Origin: Streptomyces albireticuli
Lineage (GTDB): Bacteria; Actinomycetota; Actinomycetes; Streptomycetales; Streptomycetaceae
Assembly (NCBI RefSeq): GCF_021228125.1
Contig: NZ_JAJQQS010000011.1
Span: 208,280 to 272,279 of the forward strand
DNA length: 64,000 nucleotides
Reading direction: 5' to 3'
The translations under genes were made by a program, and so were the position numbers. Within the stretch, counting starts at the first letter, position 1. The number at the start of each line of letters is the position of its first letter. Below the pieces are notes generated by a model. It did not search any database, was not told the DNA's origin, and saw only the letters and a program-made list of their open reading frames with translations. This document shows positions 33,192 to 43,197 of the stretch, piece by piece.

Positions 33192-33811
33192 TTCTCCGCG
33201 ACCAGCGGGTCGAGCGTCTTGCGCAGCTCGTCCTCGCTCAGCGCCTTGACGGCACGCGCCGCGATCTTGCCGTCGCGGTCGATGAAGACGGTCGAGGGGA
33301 TGAACTGCGGGTTGAGGCTGCCCTTGGGGAAGCGCAGCAGCAGCTCGCCCGCGGAGTCGTAGAAGCTCGGGTACGGGACCTCGAACTCCTTCTCGAACTT
33401 GATCGCCGGGGCGGGGTCGGTGTCACGGGTGTTGAGCCCGACGAACTCCACGCCCTTGCTCTTGTAGTCCTTGGCGACCGTGACGAGGTTCTTGGCCTCG
33501 GCCCGGCAGGGCGAGCACCACGAGCCCCAGACGTTAAGGACGACGATCTTGCCCTTGTATTCCTTGCCGACGTCGAGCGCCTTGCCGTCCAGCGTCTTGC
33601 CGTCGAGGTCGGGGGCGTCCTGACGGGTGCTCGCGTCCTTGACGACGCTGACGCCGCCCGCGCCCTGCACGAACTGCGTCTGCCCCCCGCTCTTGGGGTT
33701 GTCGCCCGAGCCACAGGCGGTCAGGGCCATGGCCGCGACAGCGGCGAAGACGGCCGGCAGGGTGGTACGCCGGCGTGGGACAGGGCGTCGAAGGGCGCGG
33801 CAGGCACTCAT
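33188..33811 (-). CDS. resA: ResA/TlpA-type thioredoxin-like lipoprotein
   Basis: 207 residues. A basic N-terminus and hydrophobic core end in the lipobox LTAC (Cys33), so it is lipid-anchored outside the membrane. The thioredoxin fold has WCSPC (Cys99 and Cys102) and the cis-Pro region FIPSTVFIDRDG. It reduces apocytochrome c CxxCH cysteines before haem attachment. No Shine-Dalgarno is evident at the ATG (33811). A Rex-operator-like palindrome abuts the start, so expression may follow the NADH/NAD ratio. First gene of its operon. Confidence 0.95.
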   Translation of the reverse strand: MSACRALRRPVPRRRTTLPAVFAAVAAMALTACGSGDNPKSGGQTQFVQGAGGVSVVKDASTRQDAPDLDGKTLDGKALDVGKEYKGKIVVLNVWGSWCSPCRAEAKNLVTVAKDYKSKGVEFVGLNTRDTDPAPAIKFEKEFEVPYPSFYDSAGELLLRFPKGSLNPQFIPSTVFIDRDGKIAARAVKALSEDELRKTLDPLVAEK

Positions 33812-33826
33812 GTGAAAAGTTTCGCA
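33811..33826. promoter_or_regulatory. Rex-operator-like palindrome at resA
   Basis: TGTGAAAAGTTTCGCA matches TGTGAA-N4-TTCACA with a single mismatch, and the symmetry extends outward to CA/TG. Compare the site upstream of rex at 53504. It lies immediately before the resA start codon. Confidence 0.6.
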
Positions 33827-33948
33827 TGGTCCGTTTAGGGATCTTCCGCACCCCCCTCCGGGTCCCCTCGAACGGGTCGGGGGCCGTCGCGCGACGGCTC
33901 GTCCGCCCTTCCCGCCCGCCTTTCACCGGGGTCCGCCCCGCCGGCGCC

Positions 33949-35148
33949 TCAGTCGGTACGGGCCCGCCACTTCTGCCCGACGTCGAGCTTGCGGAGCCCG
34001 CTGAGGACCTTGGGGTCCTGGGCGTCCAGCCAGTCGACGAACTGCCGGAAGGAGACCACCCGGACGTCCTTCCGCTTGTCGTCGGCCATGTATTTGAACG
34101 CCTCTTCGACGGCATCCATATAGATACCGCCGTTCCATTCCTCGAAATGGTTGCCGACGAAGAAGGGCGCCCGGTTCGTCTCGTACGCGCGATCGAAACC
34201 GGCGATGTACGATTCCGTCGCCTGCTGCCGCCACGCCGGATAGTTGGAGCGGGGGCCCCGGGTGGTGTTCCGGGACTGATTGGCCAGGATGTTGTAGTCC
34301 ATCGAGAGGACTTCGAACGAATGGCCGGGGAAGGGTATCTGCTGCAACGGCAGATCCCAGAGACCCTGCCTTTTCTTCGGCCACATCTGAAGGCCGCCCG
34401 GCGAACTCGCGTCGTACCGCCAGCCCAGCTTCTTCGCCGTCGGCAGCAGATTGTCCTGCCCCAGCAGACACGGCGTACGGGCGCCGACGAGTTCCTTGCG
34501 GTAATCGAACGGGAGCGGCTCCAGGTCCTTGAACCCGGTGTTGGTCCGCCACTCGGTGACGAACGAGACGGCCTGCTCGACCTCCGACTCCCAGTCCTCC
34601 GCCGTCCAGTTCCCGACCGAGCCGGAGCCCGAACAGAAGTGCCCGTTGAAGTGGGTGCCGACCTCGTGGCCCTCCAGCCACGCCTGGCGCAGGTTCTCCA
34701 GCGTCGACTTGATGTGCGCGTCGGTCAGATAGCCGATGTCCGATGCGCCGACCGGGTTGTTGGGCGGCTTATAGAGATTCTTCTTCGACTCGGGGAGGCA
34801 GTAGACCCCGGACAGGAAGAACGTCATCCGAGCCCCGTGGTCCCGGGCCAGCTTCCGGAACCGCGGGAAGAGACCGTTGCCGACCTCGCCCGCGCCGTCC
34901 CAGGAGAAGATCACGAACTGCGGGGGCCGCTGGCCCGGCTCCAGCCGCTCCGGCTCGGGCGGCTGGTTGGGCTGCGGTCCGGCGTCGGCGGTGGAACCGT
35001 CACCGATCGGGCTGGCCTTGGCCCGCTGACTCGCCTTCGCCGAAGGATTGTCGACGTCGGCCGGAGAATGGGAACACCCGGCGACGCCTATCGCGGTGGC
35101 CGCTCCCACACCCATGCCGAGGAGACCTCGTCGGCTGATGTCGCGCAT
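33949..35148 (-). CDS. Polysaccharide-deacetylase-like lipoprotein
   Basis: 399 residues, ATG with GGAG upstream. The N-terminus ISRRGLLGMGVGAATAIGVAGC combines a twin-arginine motif and a lipobox, so it is probably a Tat-exported lipoprotein. After a Pro/Ser-rich linker the NodB-like fold shows FSWDGAG (catalytic/metal Asp), MTFFLSGVYCLP and GHEVGTHFNGH with the metal His pair. Likely acts on a cell-wall or capsular glycan; whether all deacetylase residues are kept cannot be settled by eye. AT-richer than its neighbours in places. Confidence 0.88.
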   Translation of the reverse strand: MRDISRRGLLGMGVGAATAIGVAGCSHSPADVDNPSAKASQRAKASPIGDGSTADAGPQPNQPPEPERLEPGQRPPQFVIFSWDGAGEVGNGLFPRFRKLARDHGARMTFFLSGVYCLPESKKNLYKPPNNPVGASDIGYLTDAHIKSTLENLRQAWLEGHEVGTHFNGHFCSGSGSVGNWTAEDWESEVEQAVSFVTEWRTNTGFKDLEPLPFDYRKELVGARTPCLLGQDNLLPTAKKLGWRYDASSPGGLQMWPKKRQGLWDLPLQQIPFPGHSFEVLSMDYNILANQSRNTTRGPRSNYPAWRQQATESYIAGFDRAYETNRAPFFVGNHFEEWNGGIYMDAVEEAFKYMADDKRKDVRVVSFRQFVDWLDAQDPKVLSGLRKLDVGQKWRARTD

Positions 35149-35318
35149 ATCGTCTCCGTTCCTGCTCGACGTGCCCCCTACGCATCTTGTCGTCCATATA
35201 AAACGACATCGCGTGAGAGGGCGCGCCGAGCAGAGCGGTTGCGCGCTTTTGCCGGTCTTTACGGAGACTTACCGGACTTTATGCTTCAGGCCGCGAATCC
35301 AAGGCCCACGCCTTACTC

Positions 35319-36037
35319 TCAGGCGCCGAACGCCTTGGCCCCGCCCTTTACCGGCTTCGCGCCCGCGAGAAGGTGCGCGGGAACCAGATCCCGGGCCGGC
35401 TCGCTGTAGCCGACCGACACGATTTTGTCCCCCCTGAAGGTGAACGTCGTCAGGCTCGCCAGCGTGCACTGACGTTTACGCGGGTCATGCCAGAGCCGGC
35501 GCCGCTCGGCGAAACTCCGCACGATCCAGATCGGCAGCTGATGGCTCACACAGACGGCCTCGTGGCCCCGCGCGGCATCCCGCGCCGCGCCCAGCGCGCC
35601 CATCATCCGCACGACCTGCTCGACGTACGGCTCGCCCCACGAAGGACGGAAAGGATTCGTCAGGTACTTCCAGTTGGCCGGCTTCTTCAGCGCGCCGTCA
35701 CCGACACCGAACGTCTTGCCCTCGAAGACGTTCTCCGCCTCGATGAGCCGCTCGTCCGTCGCCAGGTCCAGCGCGTGCGCCTTGGCGATCGGCAGCGCCG
35801 TCTCCTGCGCGCGCTCCAGCGGCGAGGCCACCACATGGGTGATGTCCCGCCCCGCCAGGTGCTCCGCCACCCGGTCCGCCATCCGCAGGCCGAGCTCCGA
35901 CAGGTGGTACCCGGGCTTGCGCCCGTAGAGCACGCCCTCCGGGTTGTGCACCTCACCGTGCCGCATCAGATGGACGACGGTCAGCTCGTCGCCCCCGGCC
36001 CTCCGGGCCCCGTTCACATCGCTGGTCATACCGTCCA

Positions 36038-36041
<4 letters not shown>
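35319..36041 (-). CDS. Histidine phosphatase family protein (phosphoglycerate-mutase-like)
   Basis: 240 residues. The ATG at 36041 overlaps the hemL stop (ATGA) with GAGG upstream, so it is translationally coupled to hemL; starts at 36038 or 36029 are alternatives. The RHG motif LMRHGEVHNPEGVLYGRKPGYHLSELG and the second His in VCVSHQLPIWIVRSF are intact, giving the phosphohistidine mechanism. True substrate unknown. Coupling to hemL is a conserved arrangement in Streptomyces and hints at a role near tetrapyrrole synthesis. Confidence 0.92.
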
Positions 36042-37354
<1,313 letters not shown>

Positions 37355-37355
37355 G

Positions 37356-37424
37356 GTCTCAGAGGCTGCCGGGGACTCGCCCTCGGGCGTTTCGCGCGCT
37401 CTTCACGGGGGAGGTCTCTGAGAC
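37356..37424. promoter_or_regulatory. Paired GTCTCnGAG motifs upstream of hemL
   Basis: gtctcagag (37356-37364) and ctctgagac (37416-37424) are inverted copies 51 bases apart; the second is part of an 11-base palindrome GTCTC-t-GAGAC (37414-37424). They lie in the promoter region shared by hemL and the divergent hypothetical gene. A regulator binding two sites is possible. Confidence 0.45.
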
Positions 37425-37481
37425 GATGATCGGGTTGCGCGGCGGGGGCTGCCCTGCGTAAAAAAGCGGTCGGGTGGAGAT

Positions 37482-38069
37482 ATGCATCGCGGTGGCGGAC
37501 TGGGCGAGGGCACCGATGACCTGGGCCCCGAGCGAGCCCAGAGGTCCCGCAGGGGGCGCCACAGGGGCCGGCGCGAAGAAGACGGCACGCCCGGCGTGGA
37601 CGGCACGGAGATCAGCGGGAGTGGTGGCCGGGTGGGGGTGACCTACAAATACTTCGGGGCACCCAGCAGTGCGGCCGCGGCCAGCGTCCCGATCTCCATG
37701 CGCCCCGAGGAGCTCGGCGGTGACGAGCTCGGCATGGGCGGCATGTTCACCAAAATCAAGCCGGAAACGGTCGCCGCCATGGTGCTCACCGGCATCGAGG
37801 GCATACCCCTGCACAAAGTCCCCCCGCTCGAGCTGGTCGTCCTCCATCCCGACTACGCGGTCGTCAAGCTCCCCATGACCGTGGTCGACCCGCTGCGCGG
37901 GGTCGGCGAGGAAGCGGTGGGCGCCGCGGCGTTCATCTGGTCCACGGTCCCCGACCGCGGCGGCCCGCGCGACGCGTTCACCGTCTACCAGCTCCTGCGC
38001 GAGTGGCAGGACTTCTCCCGCCGCCTCCACGAGAACGGCCACCAGCCCTACTGCCTCGTCTGGCCCTGA
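37482..38069 (+). CDS. Conserved hypothetical protein
   Basis: 195 residues from the ATG at 37482 (GGAG two bases upstream). The first 50 residues are Gly/Arg-rich and unlike the rest; a GTG at 37638 giving VTYKYFGAPSS is a serious alternative start. The body is compact and looks folded: VPISMRPEELGGDELGMGG, KPETVAAMVLTGIEGIPLHKVP, then AFTVYQLLREWQDFSRRLHENGH. No membrane helices or known motif. Divergent from hemL. Function unknown. Confidence 0.75.
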   Translation: MHRGGGLGEGTDDLGPERAQRSRRGRHRGRREEDGTPGVDGTEISGSGGRVGVTYKYFGAPSSAAAASVPISMRPEELGGDELGMGGMFTKIKPETVAAMVLTGIEGIPLHKVPPLELVVLHPDYAVVKLPMTVVDPLRGVGEEAVGAAAFIWSTVPDRGGPRDAFTVYQLLREWQDFSRRLHENGHQPYCLVWP

Positions 38070-38110
38070 TCCGCCCCGCCCGCCCGCCGGGCCCGCCGTA
38101 GCCTTCGCCC

Positions 38111-38446
38111 ATGCTCACCCTGCGTTCCGTCGCCCTCTTCGTCCTCGCCGCACTGCTGGAGATCGGCGGTGCCTGGCTCGTCTGGCAGGGCGTCCGCGAG
38201 CACCGGGGCTGGGCCTGGATCGGCGCCGGGATCGTGGCCCTGGGCGCCTACGGCTTCGTCGCCACGCTCCAGCCCGACGCCGACTTCGGCCGCATCCTCG
38301 CCGCGTACGGCGGGGTCTTCGTCGCGGGCTCGCTGGCCTGGGGCATGGTCGCGGACGGCTACCGCCCGGACCGCTACGACGTCCTGGGCGCGCTCGTCTG
38401 CCTGGCCGGCGTCGCGATCATCATGTACGTCCCCCGCGACCGCTGA
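38111..38446 (+). CDS. YnfA family (UPF0060) small membrane protein
   Basis: 111 residues, four membrane helices. LEIGGAWLVWQGVREHRGW and YGGVFVAGSLAWG...GYRPDRYDVLGALVCLAGVAIIMYVPR are the family hallmarks. The family resembles small multidrug transporters and may dimerise, but its substrate is unsettled. The gene appears to be monocistronic. Confidence 0.95.
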   Translation: MLTLRSVALFVLAALLEIGGAWLVWQGVREHRGWAWIGAGIVALGAYGFVATLQPDADFGRILAAYGGVFVAGSLAWGMVADGYRPDRYDVLGALVCLAGVAIIMYVPRDR

Positions 38447-38694
38447 GGCGCGGCCGCCGACGCGTACGGCCGTCACGTTCCCCGGTGTACGGGCGCCGGG
38501 AGCACCGGGACACGGCCGCCGTCGGCGTACGGCCGTCCCGCACGCCGAGGCACGGCCGTCACCCGCGCCGGGGCACGCCGGCCACAGGCGTCCCACCCCC
38601 GGCCGGAACACCACCGGCAGCCGCCGCCCCCGCACACCCGCCGCATATCCTGCGCACGGATCTGCCACGTCGCTTGCGCCCCAGGAGGCCCCTC

Positions 38695-39462
38695 ATGAGC
38701 ACCCGCACCGCAGTCATCACCGGCGCGAGCAGCGGAATCGGCGCCGCCACCGCCCGCCGGCTGGCCGCCGAGGGCTACCGCGTCGTGCTCACCGCCCGTC
38801 GCGAGGACCGGATCGAGGCCCTCGCCGCCGAGCTCACCGCCGCGGGCCACGAGGCCGTCGCCTACGAGCTCGATGTCACCGACCGCGCCGCCGTCACGGC
38901 CTTCGGCGTCTTCCTCGACGACTTTCCGGCCGTCGACGTCCTGGTCAACAACGCCGGCGGCGCCCTCGGCACCGAAACCGTCGCGACCGCCGACCCCACC
39001 GACTGGCGGGCGATGTACGAGGTCAACGTCCTCGGCACGCTCAACGTCACCCAGGCCCTGCTCCCCCGCCTGCGCACCGCCCCCGACGGCGGCACCGTCC
39101 TGATCGTCTCCTCCACCGCCGGCCTCACCACCTACGAGGGCGGCGGCGGCTACGTCGCGGCCAAGCACGGCGCCCATGTGATGGCCGAGACCCTCCGCCT
39201 GGAGCTGTGCGGCGAGCCCGTACGCGTCGTGGAGATCGCGCCCGGCATGGTGAAGACCGAGGGGTTCGCCGTCACCCGCTTCCGCGGCGACGAGGAGAAG
39301 GCCGCCGCCGTCTACGCGGGCGTGGCCGAACCGCTGACCGCCGAGGACATCGCCGACACCATCGCCTGGGCCGTCACCCGCCCGCCGCACGTCAACGTCG
39401 ACCTCCTCGTGGTCCGCCCGCGCGCCCAGGCCGCCAACCACAAGGTCCACCGCGAGAGCTGA
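38695..39462 (+). CDS. SDR-family NAD(P)-dependent oxidoreductase
   Basis: 255 residues; AGGAGG precedes the ATG at 38695, and the longer upstream open frame is noncoding. Classical SDR: TGASSGIG cofactor loop (residues 9-16), NNAG, and the catalytic Ser140, Tyr153 and Lys157 (YVAAK). PGMVKTEGF follows the active site. Closest in style to the YdfG/3-hydroxy acid dehydrogenase group; the substrate is not predictable. Confidence 0.95.
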   Translation: MSTRTAVITGASSGIGAATARRLAAEGYRVVLTARREDRIEALAAELTAAGHEAVAYELDVTDRAAVTAFGVFLDDFPAVDVLVNNAGGALGTETVATADPTDWRAMYEVNVLGTLNVTQALLPRLRTAPDGGTVLIVSSTAGLTTYEGGGGYVAAKHGAHVMAETLRLELCGEPVRVVEIAPGMVKTEGFAVTRFRGDEEKAAAVYAGVAEPLTAEDIADTIAWAVTRPPHVNVDLLVVRPRAQAANHKVHRES

Positions 39463-39587
39463 GCCGCGGGCCCAGCGGCCCCGGGACCTCGGACGCAGGA
39501 CGAAATGCGGATCGCGCTGAAGATCAACAAGGGTTACTTTCTTAGCGCGGCCGTCCTGGGGGGACGGCCCTACGAAAGGGGAATCCC

Positions 39588-39968
39588 ATGCGCGTCACCG
39601 GCTTCGACCACCTCGTGCTCAACGTCTCCGACATCGAGCGGGCCCTGGCCTTCTACACCGGCCCGCTCGGCCTGGAGCCGGTCCGCGTGGACGAGTGGCG
39701 CGCGGGCAAGGTGCCCTTCCCCTCGGTCCGCGTCTCGCCCACGACGATCATCGACCTGTTCAAGCGCGACCGCGGCGAGTCCAACGTCGACCACATCTGC
39801 CTGGTCGTCGAGCCCCTCGACTGGCAGACCGTGATCGACTCCGGCACCTTCACGGTCACCGACGGCCCCGGCTCCCGCTTCGGCGCCCGCGGCGACGGCC
39901 AGTCGCTCTACGTCCAGGACCCGGACGGCAACACGGTCGAGCTGCGCTGGTACTCGCAGGACGCGTAG
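39588..39968 (+). CDS. VOC-family (glyoxalase-like) protein
   Basis: 126 residues, AAGGGG upstream of the ATG. Two beta-alpha-beta-beta-beta modules: FDHLVLNVSDIERALAFYTGPLGLEPVRVD and NVDHICLVVEPLDWQTVIDS...QSLYVQDPDGNTVELRWY. His8 and the final Glu can bind a metal as in dioxygenases or glyoxalase I. Substrate unknown. Confidence 0.93.
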   Translation: MRVTGFDHLVLNVSDIERALAFYTGPLGLEPVRVDEWRAGKVPFPSVRVSPTTIIDLFKRDRGESNVDHICLVVEPLDWQTVIDSGTFTVTDGPGSRFGARGDGQSLYVQDPDGNTVELRWYSQDA

Positions 39969-39979
39969 CGGACACGACG

Positions 39980-40014
39980 AAGGGGCCGGCACCCTGCCAG
40001 GGCGCCGGCCCCTT
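39980..40014. terminator. Bidirectional terminator between the VOC gene and rtcB
   Basis: Arms aaggggccggc (39980-39990) and gccggcccctt (40004-40014), with an inner ccct/aggg stem, between convergent genes. Confidence 0.85.
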
Positions 40015-40062
40015 CCGCACGAGCCCCTTCCGCGCCGGTCGCTGCCACGCCGCCCGCTTCCG

Positions 40063-41256
40063 TCAGCCCTTGACGCAGACGATCTGCTTCAGCTTCGCGA
40101 CGACCTCGACCAGGTCCCGCTGCTGCTCCATGACCTTCTCGATCGGCTTGTACGCGCCGGGGATCTCGTCCACCACACCGGCGTCCTTACGGCACTCCAC
40201 ACCCCGCGTCTGCTCCTCCAGATCCCGCGTGGTGAAGCGCTTCTTCGCGGCGTTGCGGCTCATCTTGCGGCCGGCGCCGTGCGAGGCGGAGTTGAAGGAG
40301 GCCGCGTTGCCGAGGCCCTTCACGATGTACGAGCCGGTGCCCATCGAGCCCGGGATGATGCCGAACTCACCGCTGCCGGCCCGGATCGCGCCCTTGCGGG
40401 TGACGAGCAGGTCCATGCCCTCGTAGCGCTCCTCGGCCACGTAGTTGTGGTGGCAGGAGATGACCTGCTCGAAGGTCGGCTTCGCCTTGGCGAACTCCTT
40501 GCGGACCACGTCCTTGAAGAGCGCCATCATCAGCTCGCGGTTGTGCTTGGCGTACTCCTGCGCCCAGAACAGGTCGTGCCGGTAGGCCGCCATCTGCGGG
40601 GTGTCCGCGATGAAGACCGCGAGGTCCCGGTCGATCAGGCCCTGGTTGTGCGGCAGCTTCTGGGCCTGGCCGATGTGGTACTCGGCGAGCTCCTTGCCGA
40701 TGTTCCGGGAGCCGGAGTGGAGCATCAGCCAGACCGAACCCGTCTCGTCGAGACAGAACTCAATGAAGTGGTTTCCGGATCCGAGCGTTCCCATCTGCTT
40801 CGTGGCGCGCTCCTGACGGAATTTGACCGCCTCCGCGACCCCGTCGAACCGCCCCCAGAAATCGTCCCACCCCGCCGTCGCCAGCCCGTGCAGCCTGCCC
40901 GGATCCACCGCGGAATCGTGCATCCCGCGGCCCACCGGGATCGCCTGCTCGATCCGGGACCGCAGCCGCGACAGATCACCCGGCAGGTCGTTAGCCGTCA
41001 GCGACGTCCTCACCGCCGACATCCCGCAGCCGATGTCCACACCGACCGCCGCCGGGCACACCGCGCCGCGCATCGCGATCACCGAGCCGACCGTGGCGCC
41101 CTTGCCGAAGTGGACGTCGGGCATCACCGCGAGGCCCTGGATCCACGGCAGGGTCGAGACGTTGCGCAGCTGCTGCATGGCGACGCCCTCGACCGTGGCC
41201 GGGTCGGCCCACATGCGGATCGGAACCCGGGCGCCGGGCACCTCGGTGTAGGACAT
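40063..41256 (-). CDS. rtcB: RtcB-family RNA ligase
   Basis: 397 residues from the ATG at 41256 (GGGGAAAATC upstream; the longer open frame is not RtcB-like). RtcB joins 2',3'-cyclic phosphate or 3'-phosphate RNA ends to 5'-OH ends using GTP and Mn2+. Key residues are present: Asp74 and Cys77 in GVDIGCG, GNHFIE near 161, HSGSRNIG, SCHHNY near 267, and the guanylated His326 in SHGAGRKMS. Neither RtcA, an RtcR activator nor archease is nearby, so it is an orphan. Divergent from a DUF3558 lipoprotein gene. Confidence 0.95.
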   Translation of the reverse strand: MSYTEVPGARVPIRMWADPATVEGVAMQQLRNVSTLPWIQGLAVMPDVHFGKGATVGSVIAMRGAVCPAAVGVDIGCGMSAVRTSLTANDLPGDLSRLRSRIEQAIPVGRGMHDSAVDPGRLHGLATAGWDDFWGRFDGVAEAVKFRQERATKQMGTLGSGNHFIEFCLDETGSVWLMLHSGSRNIGKELAEYHIGQAQKLPHNQGLIDRDLAVFIADTPQMAAYRHDLFWAQEYAKHNRELMMALFKDVVRKEFAKAKPTFEQVISCHHNYVAEERYEGMDLLVTRKGAIRAGSGEFGIIPGSMGTGSYIVKGLGNAASFNSASHGAGRKMSRNAAKKRFTTRDLEEQTRGVECRKDAGVVDEIPGAYKPIEKVMEQQRDLVEVVAKLKQIVCVKG

Positions 41257-41420
41257 GATTTTCCCCATTACCCCGTAAAAGAAAGATAACGCAAAAGCCG
41301 GACAAATCGCACGATTCATGGCAGTGAACCGGCGGACGCGGCGGCACGTGCGGTAGACATACTGTCCAGCCGCCGCCGGACCGGCGGCAACACGTTTTCG
41401 GGCGAGAGGGGCCACGGACA

Positions 41421-42278
41421 GTGCAGCGAAGGGCGTACGCACCGGCCGCCGCGCTGGTGGCGGCCGTGCTGACGGCGGGCCTCACCTCGTGCAGCGGGGC
41501 ATCCGGCACCGGCGGCGGAGGCGACGACTCCAAGCCCGGCCAGCCCGGCTCCTCGGCCCCCGCCGGCGAGCCCGGCAAGTACCGCGGCCTCCCCGAACCC
41601 TGCGGCTACGTCAACCGCGACACGCTCCGCCGCCTGCTCCCCGCGGGCGAGGACGAGAGCGAGGCGGAGATCGAGAAGGTCTACAAGGGCCAGGCCGCCA
41701 TCACCTATGACACCGACCGCCGCGTCGGCTGCCGCTGGCGGCTGGAGACCCCGGAGGGCACCCGCCACCTCTCGGTCGACTTCGAGCGCGTGGTGTCCTA
41801 CCAGCCGGGCGTCAGCGACGAGCAGCGCGCACAGCAGCTCTACGCCCGCGAGGCCACCGCCGCCCACATCCCCACCGCCGCCGCCTCGGCCTCCTCCGCC
41901 CCCGCCACCCCGGCCCCCTCGTCCGGCTCGCCGAGCACGAGCGCCGGCGCCCACCCGCAGGGCGGCGCCGCCTCCGGCAAGCCGAGCGCCACCGCCTCCC
42001 CCTCCCCGTCCGTCCCGCCCTCGGGCTCCCCCTCCGGCCTGGCCCCGCGCGCCCTCGACGACCTCGGCGACGAGGCGTTCGTCGACGACAAGCTGAGCAC
42101 CACGGGCTCCGGGGTGCACCGCGACATCGCGATCGTCTTCCGGTCCGCCAACGTCCTGGTGAGCATCGCCTACGACCAGTGGTCGACCGACCGGCAGCAC
42201 GTCCCCAGCAGCGAGGACCTCCAGGGCAGGGCGCACGGCCTGGCCCGCGAGCTCGACGCGGGGCACTTCGGCAATTAG
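41421..42278 (+). CDS. DUF3558 family lipoprotein
   Basis: 285 residues, GTG start at 41421. Signal peptide with lipobox LTSC, then a Gly/Ser-rich linker. Core: GLPEPCGYVNRDTLRRLLP, VGCRWRLETPEGTRHLSVDFERV, and a C-terminal ALDDLGDEAFVDDK...RDIAIVFRSANVLVSIAYD, the layout of this actinobacterial family. A Pro/Ser/Ala-rich insertion (about residues 150-210) splits the domain. Function unknown; followed 111 bases later by a second member. Confidence 0.9.
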   Translation: MQRRAYAPAAALVAAVLTAGLTSCSGASGTGGGGDDSKPGQPGSSAPAGEPGKYRGLPEPCGYVNRDTLRRLLPAGEDESEAEIEKVYKGQAAITYDTDRRVGCRWRLETPEGTRHLSVDFERVVSYQPGVSDEQRAQQLYAREATAAHIPTAAASASSAPATPAPSSGSPSTSAGAHPQGGAASGKPSATASPSPSVPPSGSPSGLAPRALDDLGDEAFVDDKLSTTGSGVHRDIAIVFRSANVLVSIAYDQWSTDRQHVPSSEDLQGRAHGLARELDAGHFGN

Positions 42279-42389
42279 CCCGGCGAGTAACGTCCCACTT
42301 CGACCACCGCCGTGCGTCGGCCGCGTACCGTGCCGACCAGACCCGGGCGCAGCCCGGCCCGCCCTCGAACCTGAACGAGCGAAGGACCC

Positions 42390-43106
42390 ATGCACCGAAC
42401 AGCCCCGCGACTCGCCCGACTCCTCGCCTGCGCCGCAGTACCGGTGATGCTCGTCGCCACCGGCTGCTCGGACGACGACTCCGGCGACAAGAAGAAGTCC
42501 TCGGCCACGCCCTCCGCCGCGGCGACGCCCAGCGCCTCGCCGTCCGTCAAGGAGGCGACGTTCACCAAGCTGCCCGAGGTGTGCAAGACCGTCACCGAGA
42601 AGACGATCGACTCGATCGTGCCGAAGGCGAAGAAGAAGGAGGGGGACCCGCTCCCCGCCTCCGACTCCAACGACTCGGCGAGCTGCTTCTGGAACGGCCT
42701 CGACGACGAGGACCCCAAGGACATGCAGTTCCGCACCCTGACGATCTCCCTGAAGCGCTTCACCGCCGACCCGGCCCTGGGCTCCGGCGAGAAGCGCGCC
42801 CAGGCGTTCGTCACCCAGCGGACCACCAAGGCGGCCACCGAGGACGGCGCCAAGGAGGCCAAGACGGAGAAGCTCACCGACATCGGCGACGAGGCGAACA
42901 GCGTGGCCTCGGACTACCGCAAGAGCGACGACGACTACCGCAACGCGATCGTCGTCACCCGGACCGCCAATGTCGTGATCACCGTGAAGTACAGCGGCGC
43001 GGGCTACCAGGGTGCCAAGAACCCCGACGCGGAAGGTCTGATGAAGAACGCGCAGACCGCGGCGAAGGAGGCCGTCACGGCCGTCGCCGACGCGAACAAG
43101 AAGTAG
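42390..43106 (+). CDS. DUF3558 family lipoprotein, second copy
   Basis: 238 residues, ATG with GAAGG upstream. Lipobox VATGC at about residue 26. Core: KLPEVCKTVTEKTIDSIVP, SASCFWNGLDD, and LTDIGDEANSVAS...AIVVTRTANVVITVKYSG, paralogous to the preceding gene but without its long insertion. Probably one transcript with it. Function unknown. Confidence 0.9.
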   Translation: MHRTAPRLARLLACAAVPVMLVATGCSDDDSGDKKKSSATPSAAATPSASPSVKEATFTKLPEVCKTVTEKTIDSIVPKAKKKEGDPLPASDSNDSASCFWNGLDDEDPKDMQFRTLTISLKRFTADPALGSGEKRAQAFVTQRTTKAATEDGAKEAKTEKLTDIGDEANSVASDYRKSDDDYRNAIVVTRTANVVITVKYSGAGYQGAKNPDAEGLMKNAQTAAKEAVTAVADANKK

Positions 43107-43134
43107 CGCGCCGGCGAGCGGCGCGGACGCGAAA

Positions 43135-43179
43135 GGCGGAGGGCCGCCACCCGGTGTCACCGGGTGGCGGCCCTCCGCC
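43135..43179. terminator. Bidirectional terminator between DUF3558 gene and lysS
   Basis: Twenty-two-base perfect arms (43135-43156 and 43158-43179) around ggagggccgccacccggtg, between convergent genes. Confidence 0.92.
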
Positions 43180-43197
43180 GTGTACGGCGCGGCGCGT

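Noticed and set aside
33883..33898. gccgtcgc/gcgacggc palindrome as a terminator
   Set aside because: No loop, no U-tract, and it is upstream of resA rather than after a gene end; may be chance in GC-rich DNA.
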